Assembly (NCBI GenBank): GCA_013695355.1 | Contig: JACDAQ010000048.1 | Coordinates: 1-64,000, forward strand | Direction: 5' to 3' | DNA length: 64,000 bases | Source: Candidatus Protochlamydia sp. | GTDB lineage: Bacteria; Chlamydiota; Chlamydiia; Chlamydiales; Parachlamydiaceae | Shown here: one piece after another, positions 9,619 through 19,369 of the stretch | Numbering within the stretch: the stretch's first letter is position 1 | How the letters are laid out: every line of letters starts with the position of its first letter | Made by a program: the position numbers and the translations under genes | Notes under the pieces: model-generated | Told to the model about the DNA's origin: nothing | Database searches by the model: none | Seen by the model: the letters and a program-made list of their open reading frames with translations, nothing else

Positions 9619-12324
9619 ATGATTTCCAATAATTGTAACAGAGTTAATAGTATTGATAGTGTTTTACAATCTAATAATTCTGAAGCTGCCTTAAAGAATG
9701 ATTCTTTAATTGATGAAAAAATAAATCAACTCGGGGCTGCTGCTTTTCGTACAGGAGTTGAAGCAAAGCAAAGCCCTTCTTTAGAACAGCACATTGCAGT
9801 CCAATTGCAAGCTCCTGCATCCAACTTTTTTGCCTCTTTTTTTCGAATGATCCAATCTTGGTTGACCAATCCCTTTAGCTTCCTAACTCAATCCAATGCT
9901 TTAAAAACTGAACCATCGACTGGTCAATCAGAGAAGCGCCAATCCCTTCTTCAAACAGTTGTCCAGCCAATGCTTAAAGAGAAAATTGATAGTTTAATTG
10001 AAAATAATAAAGATTTTATATCTATTGCTAACGCCCTGAAAGATCGTCACTCACCCTTTTTGGAGCAGTGGGCAATGAAAGCCCTTAAAAAGCTTGAAAG
10101 CAATGGAATCAATAAGGAAGAGCAACAATTTCTCCAATTGACTAAAGATGATTTGATCGATCAATTCATTATTAGTTTAGAAGAACTTGGAGTTAATCAT
10201 TATTATATCTCTAAAGCCCAAATTCTTCATTTACAAAATGGGCGTAACTATTTAAGCAGCCAACTCGCTGAAGCTGAAAAAATCAAACTAAGTGATCTTC
10301 AAGCTCAGGTCAATCCTTCTATCAAAGTGCGCATTCCTGAATTACATGCCCCTTTAATGGAATTAGAAAAGGATGCTTTTAAAGAGTACATAGAGCAGGA
10401 AGAAAAGAAACTTGCGGCTGTTCAAAAAGAAGTGGCTACCTTAAAGGAAAAAAAGGGTAAGCAATGCATTATTCCGCAACAATTAAATCGAAGCGTCCTT
10501 AATCTAAAGGAAGAAATTTTTCAGTTAAAACAAGCTTATCAAAATTGGGAAAACAGGGGAAAATACTTTAAACCCTCCAATTTAATTGTAGAGTTTGACG
10601 GCTCTAACCGAGAGGTAATAAATTTAACTCCAAACTTTATTAATTTAATTAAAAAAAATATTTCAGACTCTCGAATAAAAATTGAAAAAAGCAATAAAGA
10701 AGATCTATGGGATTCTATTTCTTCAAAAGAAGAAATTGCCCGTTTAAAAAAACTTGAGCAAGCTGTTGCGAACATCGATTCTGAAATTAAAAAAGCAGCT
10801 TTTGCAAAAATAAAAGCTGCGGCACCGACAGGCGCTAGAGCCTTATTAGGCAGCATTATCATTCCACCTCTTCCATTGCAGCCTATTAAAGGCCAACATG
10901 AATTAGCCTTCAACACTTATGAAATCGAAAATCTTAAGCTTTTGACCAAGGTGCTTGAAGACGATAAAGCCAATAAGCCATTCAGCAAAGAAGAAAAGGA
11001 AAAAGTTAATTCCTTTATTGCTTTTGCTAAAAAAAATGATGCGGCCAGCAAATCCCTGAATGCAAAATTATGTTCAGTAGCAGACCGCAAAACTCTTGGT
11101 ATTATAGCGACAGTAAAAATGATGGGTTTTGACATCGCACCTGAAGATAAACGCCTTTTCAAAAAGATACCGTATGGAATAAGCGAAGAAGCAGTCGAGA
11201 TTGCGATGACGCTTTCTTATAATTTTAAAACTCCTGAAATGTTTGCTCCTTTAATTCAAAAATTTGAGAATCTTCTTAAGAAGGGTGAAGCCAACGAAGA
11301 AATTATTGCAAGTGAACAATTGACCCTTCGGGAATTAGGGATGTTGCAGAAATGTGCCAAAATGAACCACAATGGATCTGTCCATGATAAAGGGATATTA
11401 CAAAAACTGGAGCCTTTGGGTGCATACGAAAATACTACCGGCTTCAAAGAGCTGCAGGCGCTATCAAATAAAGCGGCCAATTTATTAGCCCAAGCCCAAA
11501 AGATTTTTAGCAAACAGACTGATTATCAAGCAGGGGATATTGTAGCCAATATCGGGCGCCAAAAGATTGAGATGGCCGGAAGAAAGGCAGATGGTGGAGA
11601 AGAAGTGCATTTTCGGCTGATCACGCCTTATTGCCATGGCGCTAAAATTTATAAAAACGAAGGCAAAACAATACTTTCCCATGTCGTCGGGGCCTATTTT
11701 CAGGAAGAATGGAAAATGGTGGACGACGCTTACTCTGAGGTCTGGCGGCTTGATGTTGCTGCCTTGATTCCTGCGCAGCAGCATGCTCTCATGGAGGAAA
11801 AATATGGAAAAAGATGGAAAGAAATCTTACAAAAAAAATTTCAGGCAATTGAGAATCATATTCAACAAAATAAAAACAATCAGTTTACTGATTTAGAAAA
11901 TTCTTATGACAGGCGTTTTGCGGCAGGAAAAGCCGATTATATCTGGGGCGGTCATTTCGCCAAAACAGATCATGATTTTGAGAAAATGGCTGACCAAATG
12001 CTGGGGGAAAGAGAAGATAAAGAGCACATGACGGACATGATCTGCTCAGAGTTTTCTTCCAAGACCACATTGGCAGCTTTAGTAAAGCTCAATCGCGACT
12101 TGACAAAAGAATTAGAAAAATTTTTGATTGAGAAAGGGGAAGTGGAATTGGGGCAAAAACTGAAAGCAGATAAAAATGTTTTAGAACTGCCTTTTGACCG
12201 AAAAGAACGCATGGAGTTGATCCACCCCGGCCGCATGATCGACCTCCTTGTCAAACGCAATTGCGTGCATAAATTGGAAAGGCCGAAAATTTTACAGCAG
12301 ATTTTAAAACCTGAAATAAAATAA
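9619..12324 (+). CDS. Coiled-coil protein with permuted papain-like domain, paralogue of upstream gene
   Basis: 901 residues. Three blocks align by eye with the upstream protein: an N-terminal SNFFASFFRMIQSW block (SNFFVTVFRTIHSW upstream), a central block around IANALKDRHSPFLEQW (IANELKDRQSPLLQQW), and the last roughly 500 residues, which match almost continuously. The catalytic-type positions are kept: GDIVAN (G639), PYCHGAK, SHVVG (H688) and MICSEFSSK (C809). It therefore looks like a duplicate that lost two long coiled-coil segments. The ribosome site is weak. The next gene begins 9 bases after its stop, suggesting co-transcription. Confidence 0.6.
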   Translation: MISNNCNRVNSIDSVLQSNNSEAALKNDSLIDEKINQLGAAAFRTGVEAKQSPSLEQHIAVQLQAPASNFFASFFRMIQSWLTNPFSFLTQSNALKTEPSTGQSEKRQSLLQTVVQPMLKEKIDSLIENNKDFISIANALKDRHSPFLEQWAMKALKKLESNGINKEEQQFLQLTKDDLIDQFIISLEELGVNHYYISKAQILHLQNGRNYLSSQLAEAEKIKLSDLQAQVNPSIKVRIPELHAPLMELEKDAFKEYIEQEEKKLAAVQKEVATLKEKKGKQCIIPQQLNRSVLNLKEEIFQLKQAYQNWENRGKYFKPSNLIVEFDGSNREVINLTPNFINLIKKNISDSRIKIEKSNKEDLWDSISSKEEIARLKKLEQAVANIDSEIKKAAFAKIKAAAPTGARALLGSIIIPPLPLQPIKGQHELAFNTYEIENLKLLTKVLEDDKANKPFSKEEKEKVNSFIAFAKKNDAASKSLNAKLCSVADRKTLGIIATVKMMGFDIAPEDKRLFKKIPYGISEEAVEIAMTLSYNFKTPEMFAPLIQKFENLLKKGEANEEIIASEQLTLRELGMLQKCAKMNHNGSVHDKGILQKLEPLGAYENTTGFKELQALSNKAANLLAQAQKIFSKQTDYQAGDIVANIGRQKIEMAGRKADGGEEVHFRLITPYCHGAKIYKNEGKTILSHVVGAYFQEEWKMVDDAYSEVWRLDVAALIPAQQHALMEEKYGKRWKEILQKKFQAIENHIQQNKNNQFTDLENSYDRRFAAGKADYIWGGHFAKTDHDFEKMADQMLGEREDKEHMTDMICSEFSSKTTLAALVKLNRDLTKELEKFLIEKGEVELGQKLKADKNVLELPFDRKERMELIHPGRMIDLLVKRNCVHKLERPKILQQILKPEIK

Positions 12325-12333
12325 AAGGTAATT

Positions 12334-13128
12334 ATGATCAATTCCTCAGAAAATATCACTTCAGTTCATATGAATAAAAATTATAGTGCAAATGAAGTCA
12401 GGCATCTAAATATTTATCCTTCCATGCAGTCTTCAGTAAGCGGACAATACGAAAGTACAAATTTTCAGGAATTAGTCAAACGCATTAAAGAAGTCCACGA
12501 AGGGGTAATTTATTTCATTGACACACGCAAGGATACGCATTTTGTATTGAATAATTCAGTTGTATGTCTAAAAGCAGATGATAATTCTCAGCTTACGGCG
12601 GGACAAATTATTCAAAAGGAAGCGCAACTGGTTAATAATCTACTAGGAAAAATGTTGACGTTCAAAAGCAACCGTTTGGAAGACAGGCAAGAAGAAGTGA
12701 CCAGCTCTTCAACCATCCAACAATTTGTTGAGGACAAAAAGTATTGGGGAATGCATCTTTATTTGAGATTTGCTTTGGAAAGATTTGGACCGCCGAATGA
12801 TAGCGAAGTGGACGCATATCTTTTATTACTGGAAAAAATAAAAAATGAAAATGCCTGGCTTCATGCCAATTCAGTTGTAGGAGGCGATGCGGCCATGCTG
12901 CTAATCGTAATGGAGGATCTTTTGGCAAATGCAGCACACCAGCCCTTGAATGAAATTTTAGTCAAGCATGGGCGATCTGGAGATTTTCTTAAAACTCCGA
13001 AAGAAGACGACGAAAATGCGAGCAAGAAAATTGATAGAGCTGCATTTTTGGAGAAATTTCATATGTTTGCAAAAAACCGTTCGGAACATTCCTTAAGTTG
13101 GAGTGAATGGAAAACTCGATTTAAATGA
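12334..13128 (+). CDS. Hypothetical protein downstream of coiled-coil hydrolase pair
   Basis: 264 residues of unrecognised family, mostly soluble and mixed helical. It has a polar N-terminus, a VIYFIDTRKDTHFVLNN strand region (about 58-75) and a charged C-terminus. The start follows AAAAGGTAATT, and the gene lies 9 bases after the preceding stop, so it is probably translated from the same message and could be a partner or chaperone. It has neither the small size nor the acidity of a classical type III chaperone. Its stop lies at the edge of a repeat also found at 16635. Confidence 0.5.
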   Translation: MINSSENITSVHMNKNYSANEVRHLNIYPSMQSSVSGQYESTNFQELVKRIKEVHEGVIYFIDTRKDTHFVLNNSVVCLKADDNSQLTAGQIIQKEAQLVNNLLGKMLTFKSNRLEDRQEEVTSSSTIQQFVEDKKYWGMHLYLRFALERFGPPNDSEVDAYLLLLEKIKNENAWLHANSVVGGDAAMLLIVMEDLLANAAHQPLNEILVKHGRSGDFLKTPKEDDENASKKIDRAAFLEKFHMFAKNRSEHSLSWSEWKTRFK

Positions 13129-13975
13129 TTTACCTTTTAGATACCGTGGCCTTCTCGAGACTGTAGATATTTCTATGTAAATCGTTACAATCATTTAAAA
13201 TCTAGCCTTTCTTCATAAGACATTGCTAGCTAGATGGGAAATAACTGTTTTCCCTTCATTAGAATGGGTCATTTCTTTGATCTATCTCGTGCTGCTAGAA
13301 AAGCATTTAAATAAAGCCTCTACCTTGGGGGAAAATCGTCCTATTCGGTAGTCACTTTTCTAAACTGAAGTGATTCTACAGCATTGTAGGGGTAAAAATC
13401 TGTTTTTTTATTCAAGAATTTGAAGGGTTTTAAAGGTATGTAAATAAACTTACAAATTTTATAAAATTTTTTGATTGTTTCACTATCAATTTAATAGGCA
13501 AACTTTTAAAACTATTTAGAAAATAAGATATTCATCCACAAGTAGTAATAATTCTTCCAAATTATTGTTAATTTTGTCTTAAATTTCTTTATAAGGAATA
13601 ATTTGGTCCAAATTTACATATATTAACAGGCCATCTTAGAGGGATTTTACTAGAGCTAGCTTTTTCTTTTTTTAAGTAATTTTCGATATTTTTCTGATCG
13701 AAGTAGATGGGTTCTTCATATCTATTAGATTCAAGGGTTTCTTTTAAAACCAAAAAAGTATAGAAGTGCCCATTAGAGGGCATATCCATTGCTTCAATGT
13801 TTCATCCAACATAAACATTGGAGAGATTTCCTTCCAATCGAGATTGAACTGACTTTTAAACGTTTCTTGGTCTCTACAGCATATTAACCGCGCTATCTAT
13901 AGGAGGCAGGCAATAATGAGTTTGACTTTTAAAATGCGCGAAAGCTCCCGCGGTTGCACAGTCTAAAAGTGACAA
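13129..13975 (-). pseudogene. Decayed coding remnants
   Basis: An 847-base interval without an intact gene. On the minus strand 13589-13789 keeps 66 open codons (start MDMPSNGHFYTF, ending ICKFGPNYSL). Upstream of that ATG another frame reads FMLDETLKQWICPLMG, so a longer gene has probably been frameshifted. Between 13200 and 13400 the minus strand has interrupted stretches (PPKVEALFKCFS, MTHSNEGKTVISHLASN) that look like a second remnant. Neither is assignable to a family by eye. The left edge (13124-13157) carries a repeat shared with 16635-16674. Confidence 0.3.
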
Positions 13976-15040
13976 TTATTGTTGCCCACTTCTTAAGGCT
14001 TCCTGATAACCTTCTTTGGCAAAAATGGGCGTATTTATAGGGCCCATCTGAGCATTTGGTGGGAGTTCTTGATAATAGGTAACCTCATTATTTTCTAAAG
14101 CGACGCTCTCCATGCTGCCATCGCTATAACTATAATAATTTTTTTTGGTAAAGGAAATTCGAATTTTCAATCGATTAGAAGGAAAAGGATATTCGACTAA
14201 ATTATTATTTAGAGATTCGTTTGAATTAATCATTTGAAGTAGTTGTTCTACAACGGCAAGCAGCAATGCCCTTGCTTCTTCTTTAGTGGTCCTTTTTACA
14301 AGAACAAATTTTGCTCCAATTCCCTCAATAGAGGGGTTAATTTTGCCCCCAATAGAGACGTATTCGAGACCATGTTTTTTTTCCATTTTTTTAATAAATG
14401 AAGTAAATATTTGATCGATTATTGCTTCTTGATAAGTTGAGCGGTGGGTGTGGGGGTTGACATCCGTTGAAGCTTCGGCTCGCTTAAATGCCTCTTCAAT
14501 TGATTCTTCAAAAAGATCAATACTTTTGTTAGTAAAAGGATCATTTGTAAAATAGAAAAAATGGTTTCTATTTTCAATTGCTACAGCCTTGCCATGAACA
14601 TTGAATACATATTCCACACCTCCATCAGAATAAGATCCATTTGGCCCCTTATAAGAAATTTCAATATGGATTCGCTTATAGGTAATAGGACTCACCTCAA
14701 GAAATGGTTGTATTTTTTCATGCGCATTGATTTCCTTAACAAATCGATCCATTACTAATAAATGCAATATTCTGGCTTCTTCGATTGTTGCTCTGCGACG
14801 AGCTGAAAACTTCATCCCAATGACCTCGATCTTTTCATGCATTTGACCGCTGCCTCCTTGGGGAATGAGAGAAAATTCATCAAACATTTTTTTGCCAAAC
14901 GTTTCGCGTATCTCCTCTAAATAAATGCCATATTTTTGATAAGGAGAATTAGATTTTTTCACCTCTCGAGGTAGCAAGGAAATTAGCTGCATCGAAAAAA
15001 GGACAGCTACAAATATTACAACAAGTTTATTTAATGTCAT
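13976..15040 (-). CDS. Membrane-anchored protein with tandem duplicated domain
   Basis: 354 residues. An N-terminal hydrophobic segment (about 5-23) is either a signal peptide or an anchor. The rest holds two copies of one domain: residues 71-145 (IEVIGMKFSARRRATIEEAR ... IHIEISY ... YSDGGVE) and 235-312 (INPSIEGIGAKFVLVKRTT ... LKIRISF ... YSYSDGSME). Both copies keep a G(M/A)KF strand, a TxEEAR helix and a YSDG turn. The family is not recognised. Its ATG overlaps the stop of the hydrolase-like gene before it by four bases (ATGA), so the two are translationally coupled. Confidence 0.6.
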   Translation of the reverse strand: MTLNKLVVIFVAVLFSMQLISLLPREVKKSNSPYQKYGIYLEEIRETFGKKMFDEFSLIPQGGSGQMHEKIEVIGMKFSARRRATIEEARILHLLVMDRFVKEINAHEKIQPFLEVSPITYKRIHIEISYKGPNGSYSDGGVEYVFNVHGKAVAIENRNHFFYFTNDPFTNKSIDLFEESIEEAFKRAEASTDVNPHTHRSTYQEAIIDQIFTSFIKKMEKKHGLEYVSIGGKINPSIEGIGAKFVLVKRTTKEEARALLLAVVEQLLQMINSNESLNNNLVEYPFPSNRLKIRISFTKKNYYSYSDGSMESVALENNEVTYYQELPPNAQMGPINTPIFAKEGYQEALRSGQQ

Positions 15041-16383
15041 CGATCAATCATCGAATTGTAAATTTTATATGTTTTTCTTAAATAAGCTACATCTTGTCCA
15101 AAATATTTTTGATAAGAAGATTTAGCAAAACCATGGTCTACTATTTGATAGGCGAGGTCATTTATATGATGACTAATTAAATCATAGCTATGCGGTAAGG
15201 CTAATTCCTGGTGCCCCAGATGCTCCCAAAAAGAAAGTTGGAGACGCTCTTCAAACGATAACCGCTCTGGAATATGTATTACAGGCTCATTTTTAGTAGT
15301 GCTATCCATAACATTAATTCGATATGTTTTACCTTGATAAAATTTTATGCTTTCATAATTATCTACACTAATTTCGTTAAGCTTTTTATCGATATAGTGT
15401 TTACCAAAGAATAGGGCGATGTCATTTTTGGAGTAGGTATTTATTGCATCAAGGACATATTCTTTCGCAATAGGTTTAACAGCTCCATAAGTAACTGTAA
15501 TGAGATGGTTTTCTAAATATTTACGTGTATTTTCTAACCACCACTGCTCGCAGAGTTCTAAAACTGCATTTGCAATTAATCCTCCTTCGCTGTGGGCAAA
15601 ATGAGTCCAAAGTAAATTAGGGTTTATTGTAGGAATTAAATCTGCAAAAGATTTTACCATTTGACAAAGACTATAAACGGCTAATTTATTTAAACTCGCT
15701 TCGTTTTGAAATCGATACATATCCTTTAATATGTTTCCTGTTGTCGGATTATATAAACCGATACACAAAGGTTTTTCCGGGAATTGTTGCGAAATTAAAG
15801 CGCTCATTTTACTAAAATCACTTTTCTTTTCAGAATCATCTTCTGAACCAACCTCATCTTCAAATTTATTCATCATTCCATTTTGAAAAGTGATAAGGCC
15901 TATGGGGCCTTTTTGACCAAACGTATTTGTTTTGGATGGGAGAAGCTTATCTAAATGGTCAATAATGTTAAGCATTTTTTCTTTAATTTCACCTAATTTG
16001 TGCCAGTGTCCGCATGCCACAACACAATCAACTTCGAGTTTAGTTGTACTACATGGCCTATAAAAAATAGCCTTGCCTTTAATCCATTCCAGTTGAGAGC
16101 TATGCTTAGCAAAATTAATTAAATGACTTGGAATTTCTATTCTTATCTTAGGCCCTTTCATTATCTCCTTGCATTGCTGAAGGGCTATTTGATACATCTC
16201 TTCAACATTATATTCCAAAGTTTCCATTCTTTGGTTAAATCTGCCAATCATTGTTTTTGCGATGTCTTGGGGTATTTTAGCTAATTTGTTGCTTAACTCT
16301 TTCGCAGCTTGTTGTCCCATTTGAGCTAGTTTTTTAATGAGTCCATCCGCGGAATTTGAAGAGATGGAAGGGATATTTACCAT
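15037..16383 (-). CDS. Alpha/beta-hydrolase-like protein (chlamydial DUF687-like?)
   Basis: 448 residues. A helical N-terminus (about 15-75) is followed by a region with LICIGLYNPTTG-type and WTHFAHSEGGLIANAVLEL segments. A-H-S-E-G at about 263-267 (Ser265) looks like the nucleophile elbow of an esterase or lipase, and HSYDLISHH near 408 could supply the histidine. It resembles a family of uncharacterised chlamydial proteins that I recall as DUF687, but that link is from memory. No signal peptide. GAGGA precedes the ATG. It is the first gene of a two-gene minus-strand operon flanked by repeats. Confidence 0.5.
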   Translation of the reverse strand: MVNIPSISSNSADGLIKKLAQMGQQAAKELSNKLAKIPQDIAKTMIGRFNQRMETLEYNVEEMYQIALQQCKEIMKGPKIRIEIPSHLINFAKHSSQLEWIKGKAIFYRPCSTTKLEVDCVVACGHWHKLGEIKEKMLNIIDHLDKLLPSKTNTFGQKGPIGLITFQNGMMNKFEDEVGSEDDSEKKSDFSKMSALISQQFPEKPLCIGLYNPTTGNILKDMYRFQNEASLNKLAVYSLCQMVKSFADLIPTINPNLLWTHFAHSEGGLIANAVLELCEQWWLENTRKYLENHLITVTYGAVKPIAKEYVLDAINTYSKNDIALFFGKHYIDKKLNEISVDNYESIKFYQGKTYRINVMDSTTKNEPVIHIPERLSFEERLQLSFWEHLGHQELALPHSYDLISHHINDLAYQIVDHGFAKSSYQKYFGQDVAYLRKTYKIYNSMIDR

Positions 16384-17107
16384 TTAATTGTCCTCGATAA
16401 AATTTTTAGTGAAAATACTGTTTTTTAGATGGAGTTTTGCCATTTCCTCTTTAATTCAAATAAAATTTATAAATTATCCTAAGTGATAAAAAATATATAT
16501 TACAAGAAGAAAATCATAAAAAATGGGTATGCGTATTTATTAATAATTTTTGCTTTTTTAATGAGTATCAGATGAGTAGCAAGGAGACGAGCTGATGAGG
16601 TGTCGTAAGCGTAGGAACAATGTCAAAACCGGTTTTAATAATTTACCTTTTTAGATACCATTGACCATCTTCCCCAAGGCGATTGCCCTGGGGTGTTGCA
16701 ATTTTAGCCCTTCAAGCTTTCCTCAAGTTATTTTCCCATAGTCTATGCGATGCCTTGTTATTAGATTTCAGGATCTTAACAAATTGCTACAGCCTGAAGG
16801 GCTCGATATTGCAACAGTCAAGATTAACCCTGTAGGATAAAAAAATGCAGTCTGAAGGGCTTGATATTGCAACAGCCGAGGGCATTCGCCTGAGAACATG
16901 GCCATTCGCCCTGGGTTACGAACATGGCTTCAACAACCCTAAATCACAAAAAATAATTTGTCATTTTTACGACTTTAATTTACCGAATTTTATTATTTTT
17001 TTTGTTTTCAACAATTTTATTCTTCACCTGCCTGCCTTTTTTCTTCTAGAAGCAAATTTTAGTATGCGCTATGATAGCGCCCTTTATTCGCTCAATTGAG
17101 GTGTTGA
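16384..17107. repeat. Non-coding stretch with repeat units
   Basis: Holds a 40-base motif (16635-16674, TTTAGATACC core) shared with 13124-13157. It also holds three copies of a 25-base unit: inverted at 16694-16717, and direct at 16790-16817 and 16848-16875 (core TGAAGGGCTCGATATTGCAA). Between them are CCCAAGGC/GCCCTGGG-type palindromes. An 84-codon frame at 16845 is made mostly of this repeat and is not considered a gene. The rest (16384-16620, 16940-17090) is AT-rich with no feature recognised beyond the ribosome site of ugd. Confidence 0.55.
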
Positions 17108-18475
17108 ATGATTCTTCTTGTCATAGGGATTGGCTATGTGGGCCTTGTCACTGCTACCTGCTTTTCAGAAATGGGCTATAGCGTCATTTGCCTCGATATC
17201 AATCAGGAAAAAATTGCCAACCTGAAACAAGGCATTGTTCCAATCTATGAACCTGGCTTGGAAGAAATGGTACGAAGAAATATTAAATCGGGGCGGCTGA
17301 CCTTTACCACTGAATACGCCAGTAGCGTTCCAGAAGCTGATTTTTGTTTTATTGCTGTGGATACCCCCACCGATGCCCAAGGGAAAGCTAGCATTGTTCA
17401 GGTCGAACAGGTAGCAAGAAGCCTTGGCAAAAGCTTGAGCAATGAATGCATCGTCATCACTAAATCAACTGTACCAGTCGGAACAACCTACCGTGTCGCC
17501 TCCATTATTCAAGGCGAGCTTAAGGAAAGAGGCTTGGAAATTTCTTTTCACGCCGTATCCAATCCTGAATTTTTAAAGGAAGGAAATGCCATTCAGGATT
17601 TTATGAAGCCCGACCGGATTATTATCGGTGCTGATAATACTGCTGCTGCGGAAAAAATGCGCGTCCTCTACTCCCCTTTTATGGTCAATCATGAGCGGCT
17701 CTTGATCATGGACGTCCTCTCTTCCGAACTCTCTAAATATGCAGCGAACGCCATGCTTGCCACCCGGATTTCATTCATGAATGAAATGTCGGGATTATGT
17801 GAAAAATTGGGCGGGGACATTAATTGCGTCCGTAAAGCACTGGGTTCCGATGAAAGGATCGGCAATAAATTTCTTTATCCAGGCCCCGGATTTGGTGGGT
17901 CATGCTTGCCTAAGGATGTCAAAGCCCTTATCGCCCAATCTCATGAACATGGCTCGGTCCCTTCCTTATTGCAGGCCGTGCTTGAGGTCAATCAAAAACA
18001 AAAAATTGTCATCGGAGATAAAGTTGAGGCCTTCTTTGCAGATAAAGGGGGGATTGAAGGAAGGACCTTGGGGATTTTAGGGCTCTCATTCAAACCCGAC
18101 ACAGATGATATGCGTGAAGCCCCATCCCTTAATCTCGTCGAAAAACTTTTGTCACTCGGAGCAAGGCTAAAACTCTACGATCCTATCGCTATGGAAAAAG
18201 CTAAGCAACTTTTGGATTCTACCCATATTATCTGGTGCAAAAATGAACTTGAAGCCGCCGAAGGAGCTGATGCTCTGATTCTTATGACCGAATGGAAGCA
18301 ATTCCGCCTTCTAAATTTTTCTTCTCTTTTGAAAGTAATGGATGGAAATACCTTTTTTGATGCCCGCAATCAATACAAGCCTGAAGAAATGGCGAAAAAA
18401 GGATTCAATTATTTCAGTATTGGCAGAGCGCCTGCTTATTCTGAATCTCCTCAACCCGCTTTACTATATATATAA
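17108..18475 (+). CDS. ugd: UDP-glucose 6-dehydrogenase
   Basis: 455 residues, the usual length. It oxidises UDP-glucose to UDP-glucuronate with NAD+ in the cytoplasm, a precursor for capsule or envelope polysaccharide. An N-terminal Rossmann motif GIGYVG (7-12) is followed by ITKSTVPVGT, NPEFLKEG (E154), the conserved Lys in ELSKYAANAML (210) and the catalytic Cys in PGFGGSCLPKD (C266). A C-terminal UDP-binding domain (SFKPDTDDMREAPS) completes the enzyme. GAGGTG lies before the ATG. The following isoprenoid synthase begins at the base after its stop, so the two share a transcript with the sugar transferase further on. Confidence 0.93.
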   Translation: MILLVIGIGYVGLVTATCFSEMGYSVICLDINQEKIANLKQGIVPIYEPGLEEMVRRNIKSGRLTFTTEYASSVPEADFCFIAVDTPTDAQGKASIVQVEQVARSLGKSLSNECIVITKSTVPVGTTYRVASIIQGELKERGLEISFHAVSNPEFLKEGNAIQDFMKPDRIIIGADNTAAAEKMRVLYSPFMVNHERLLIMDVLSSELSKYAANAMLATRISFMNEMSGLCEKLGGDINCVRKALGSDERIGNKFLYPGPGFGGSCLPKDVKALIAQSHEHGSVPSLLQAVLEVNQKQKIVIGDKVEAFFADKGGIEGRTLGILGLSFKPDTDDMREAPSLNLVEKLLSLGARLKLYDPIAMEKAKQLLDSTHIIWCKNELEAAEGADALILMTEWKQFRLLNFSSLLKVMDGNTFFDARNQYKPEEMAKKGFNYFSIGRAPAYSESPQPALLYI

Positions 18476-19360
18476 ATGACAAACATTGCCGCTTATCTAG
18501 AATCACAGGGCCAGCTGATCGAAAAACATTTAGACCAGCTGATTCCCGCCAGCCGGGGGCCTTGCCAGAATTTATTGGAAGCGGCTCGTTATGCCATTTT
18601 AGGTGGGGGTAAAAGGCTTCGACCTATCCTTACTTTGGCGACGGTCGAAATGCTAGGCGGCTCGATTGAAGCGGCCTTATCGGCCGCCTGTACCCTTGAA
18701 ATGATCCATACTTATTCCATGATCCATGATGATCTACCCTGCATGGACAATGATGATTACCGCAGGGGGAAGCTGACCGTTCATCGAAAATATTCAGAAG
18801 GGCATGCCGTTTTAACGGGCGATTATCTTTTAACTTATGCATTTGAAATACTGGCTACAGACAGGGCTTTATCGGCCGATAAAAAATTGCAATTGATTAC
18901 CATTTTATCCAAGCAAAGCGGTGCAGAAGGCATGATCGGGGGCCAGGTCTTGGACATGGCTTCAGAGAAAAAAAAAATTTCACTTGATACCTTACAACTG
19001 TTGCATCGCAATAAAACAGCGGCTTTGTTGACTGCTTCCGTTGAATTTGGAGGGATCATTGCCGAAGCAAGCGCGTCTCAATTAATTTGTTTACGCCAAT
19101 TCGGAGAAAATGCGGGGCTCGCTTTCCAGGTGATTGACGATATTTTAGATGTCACATCCAGCGAAACAAAGCATGGACGCCTCACCGGTTCCGATGCGAT
19201 CAATGAAAAATCAACTTACGTTACTCTATTAGGATTGGAACAAGCAAAAAAGTGTTCTCAAAATTTTTACCGTCAGGCTATACAAGCATTGAAGCCGTTG
19301 CCTTATGACACTTCATTATTAATGGATATTGCCAACTTTATGGTCCAACGCCAATATTAA
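18476..19360 (+). CDS. ispA: Polyprenyl (farnesyl/geranylgeranyl) diphosphate synthase
   Basis: 294 residues, an all-helical trans-prenyltransferase that chains isopentenyl diphosphate units. Motifs: GGKRLRP (44-50), the first Asp-rich motif DDLPCMDND (D85, D86, D91), the GQVLD/KTAALLTAS region, and the second Asp-rich motif DDILD (221-225). Two residues between the second Asp and the CMD core match the IspA/short-chain type. The product feeds undecaprenyl phosphate and quinones, fitting its place between ugd and an undecaprenyl-phosphate sugar transferase. The ATG directly follows the ugd stop. Exact chain length cannot be told from sequence. Confidence 0.9.
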   Translation: MTNIAAYLESQGQLIEKHLDQLIPASRGPCQNLLEAARYAILGGGKRLRPILTLATVEMLGGSIEAALSAACTLEMIHTYSMIHDDLPCMDNDDYRRGKLTVHRKYSEGHAVLTGDYLLTYAFEILATDRALSADKKLQLITILSKQSGAEGMIGGQVLDMASEKKKISLDTLQLLHRNKTAALLTASVEFGGIIAEASASQLICLRQFGENAGLAFQVIDDILDVTSSETKHGRLTGSDAINEKSTYVTLLGLEQAKKCSQNFYRQAIQALKPLPYDTSLLMDIANFMVQRQY

Positions 19361-19369
19361 AGGACGACT

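Noticed and set aside
9619..12324. The second coiled-coil gene as a simple truncated pseudogene of the first
   Set aside because: The frame is intact over 901 codons, the presumed catalytic residues are kept and synonymous-looking differences are many, which fits a maintained, shortened paralogue.
16845..17099. 84-codon frame before ugd
   Set aside because: Its first half is the repeat unit and palindromes; the second half is low-complexity AT-rich sequence running up to the ugd ribosome site.
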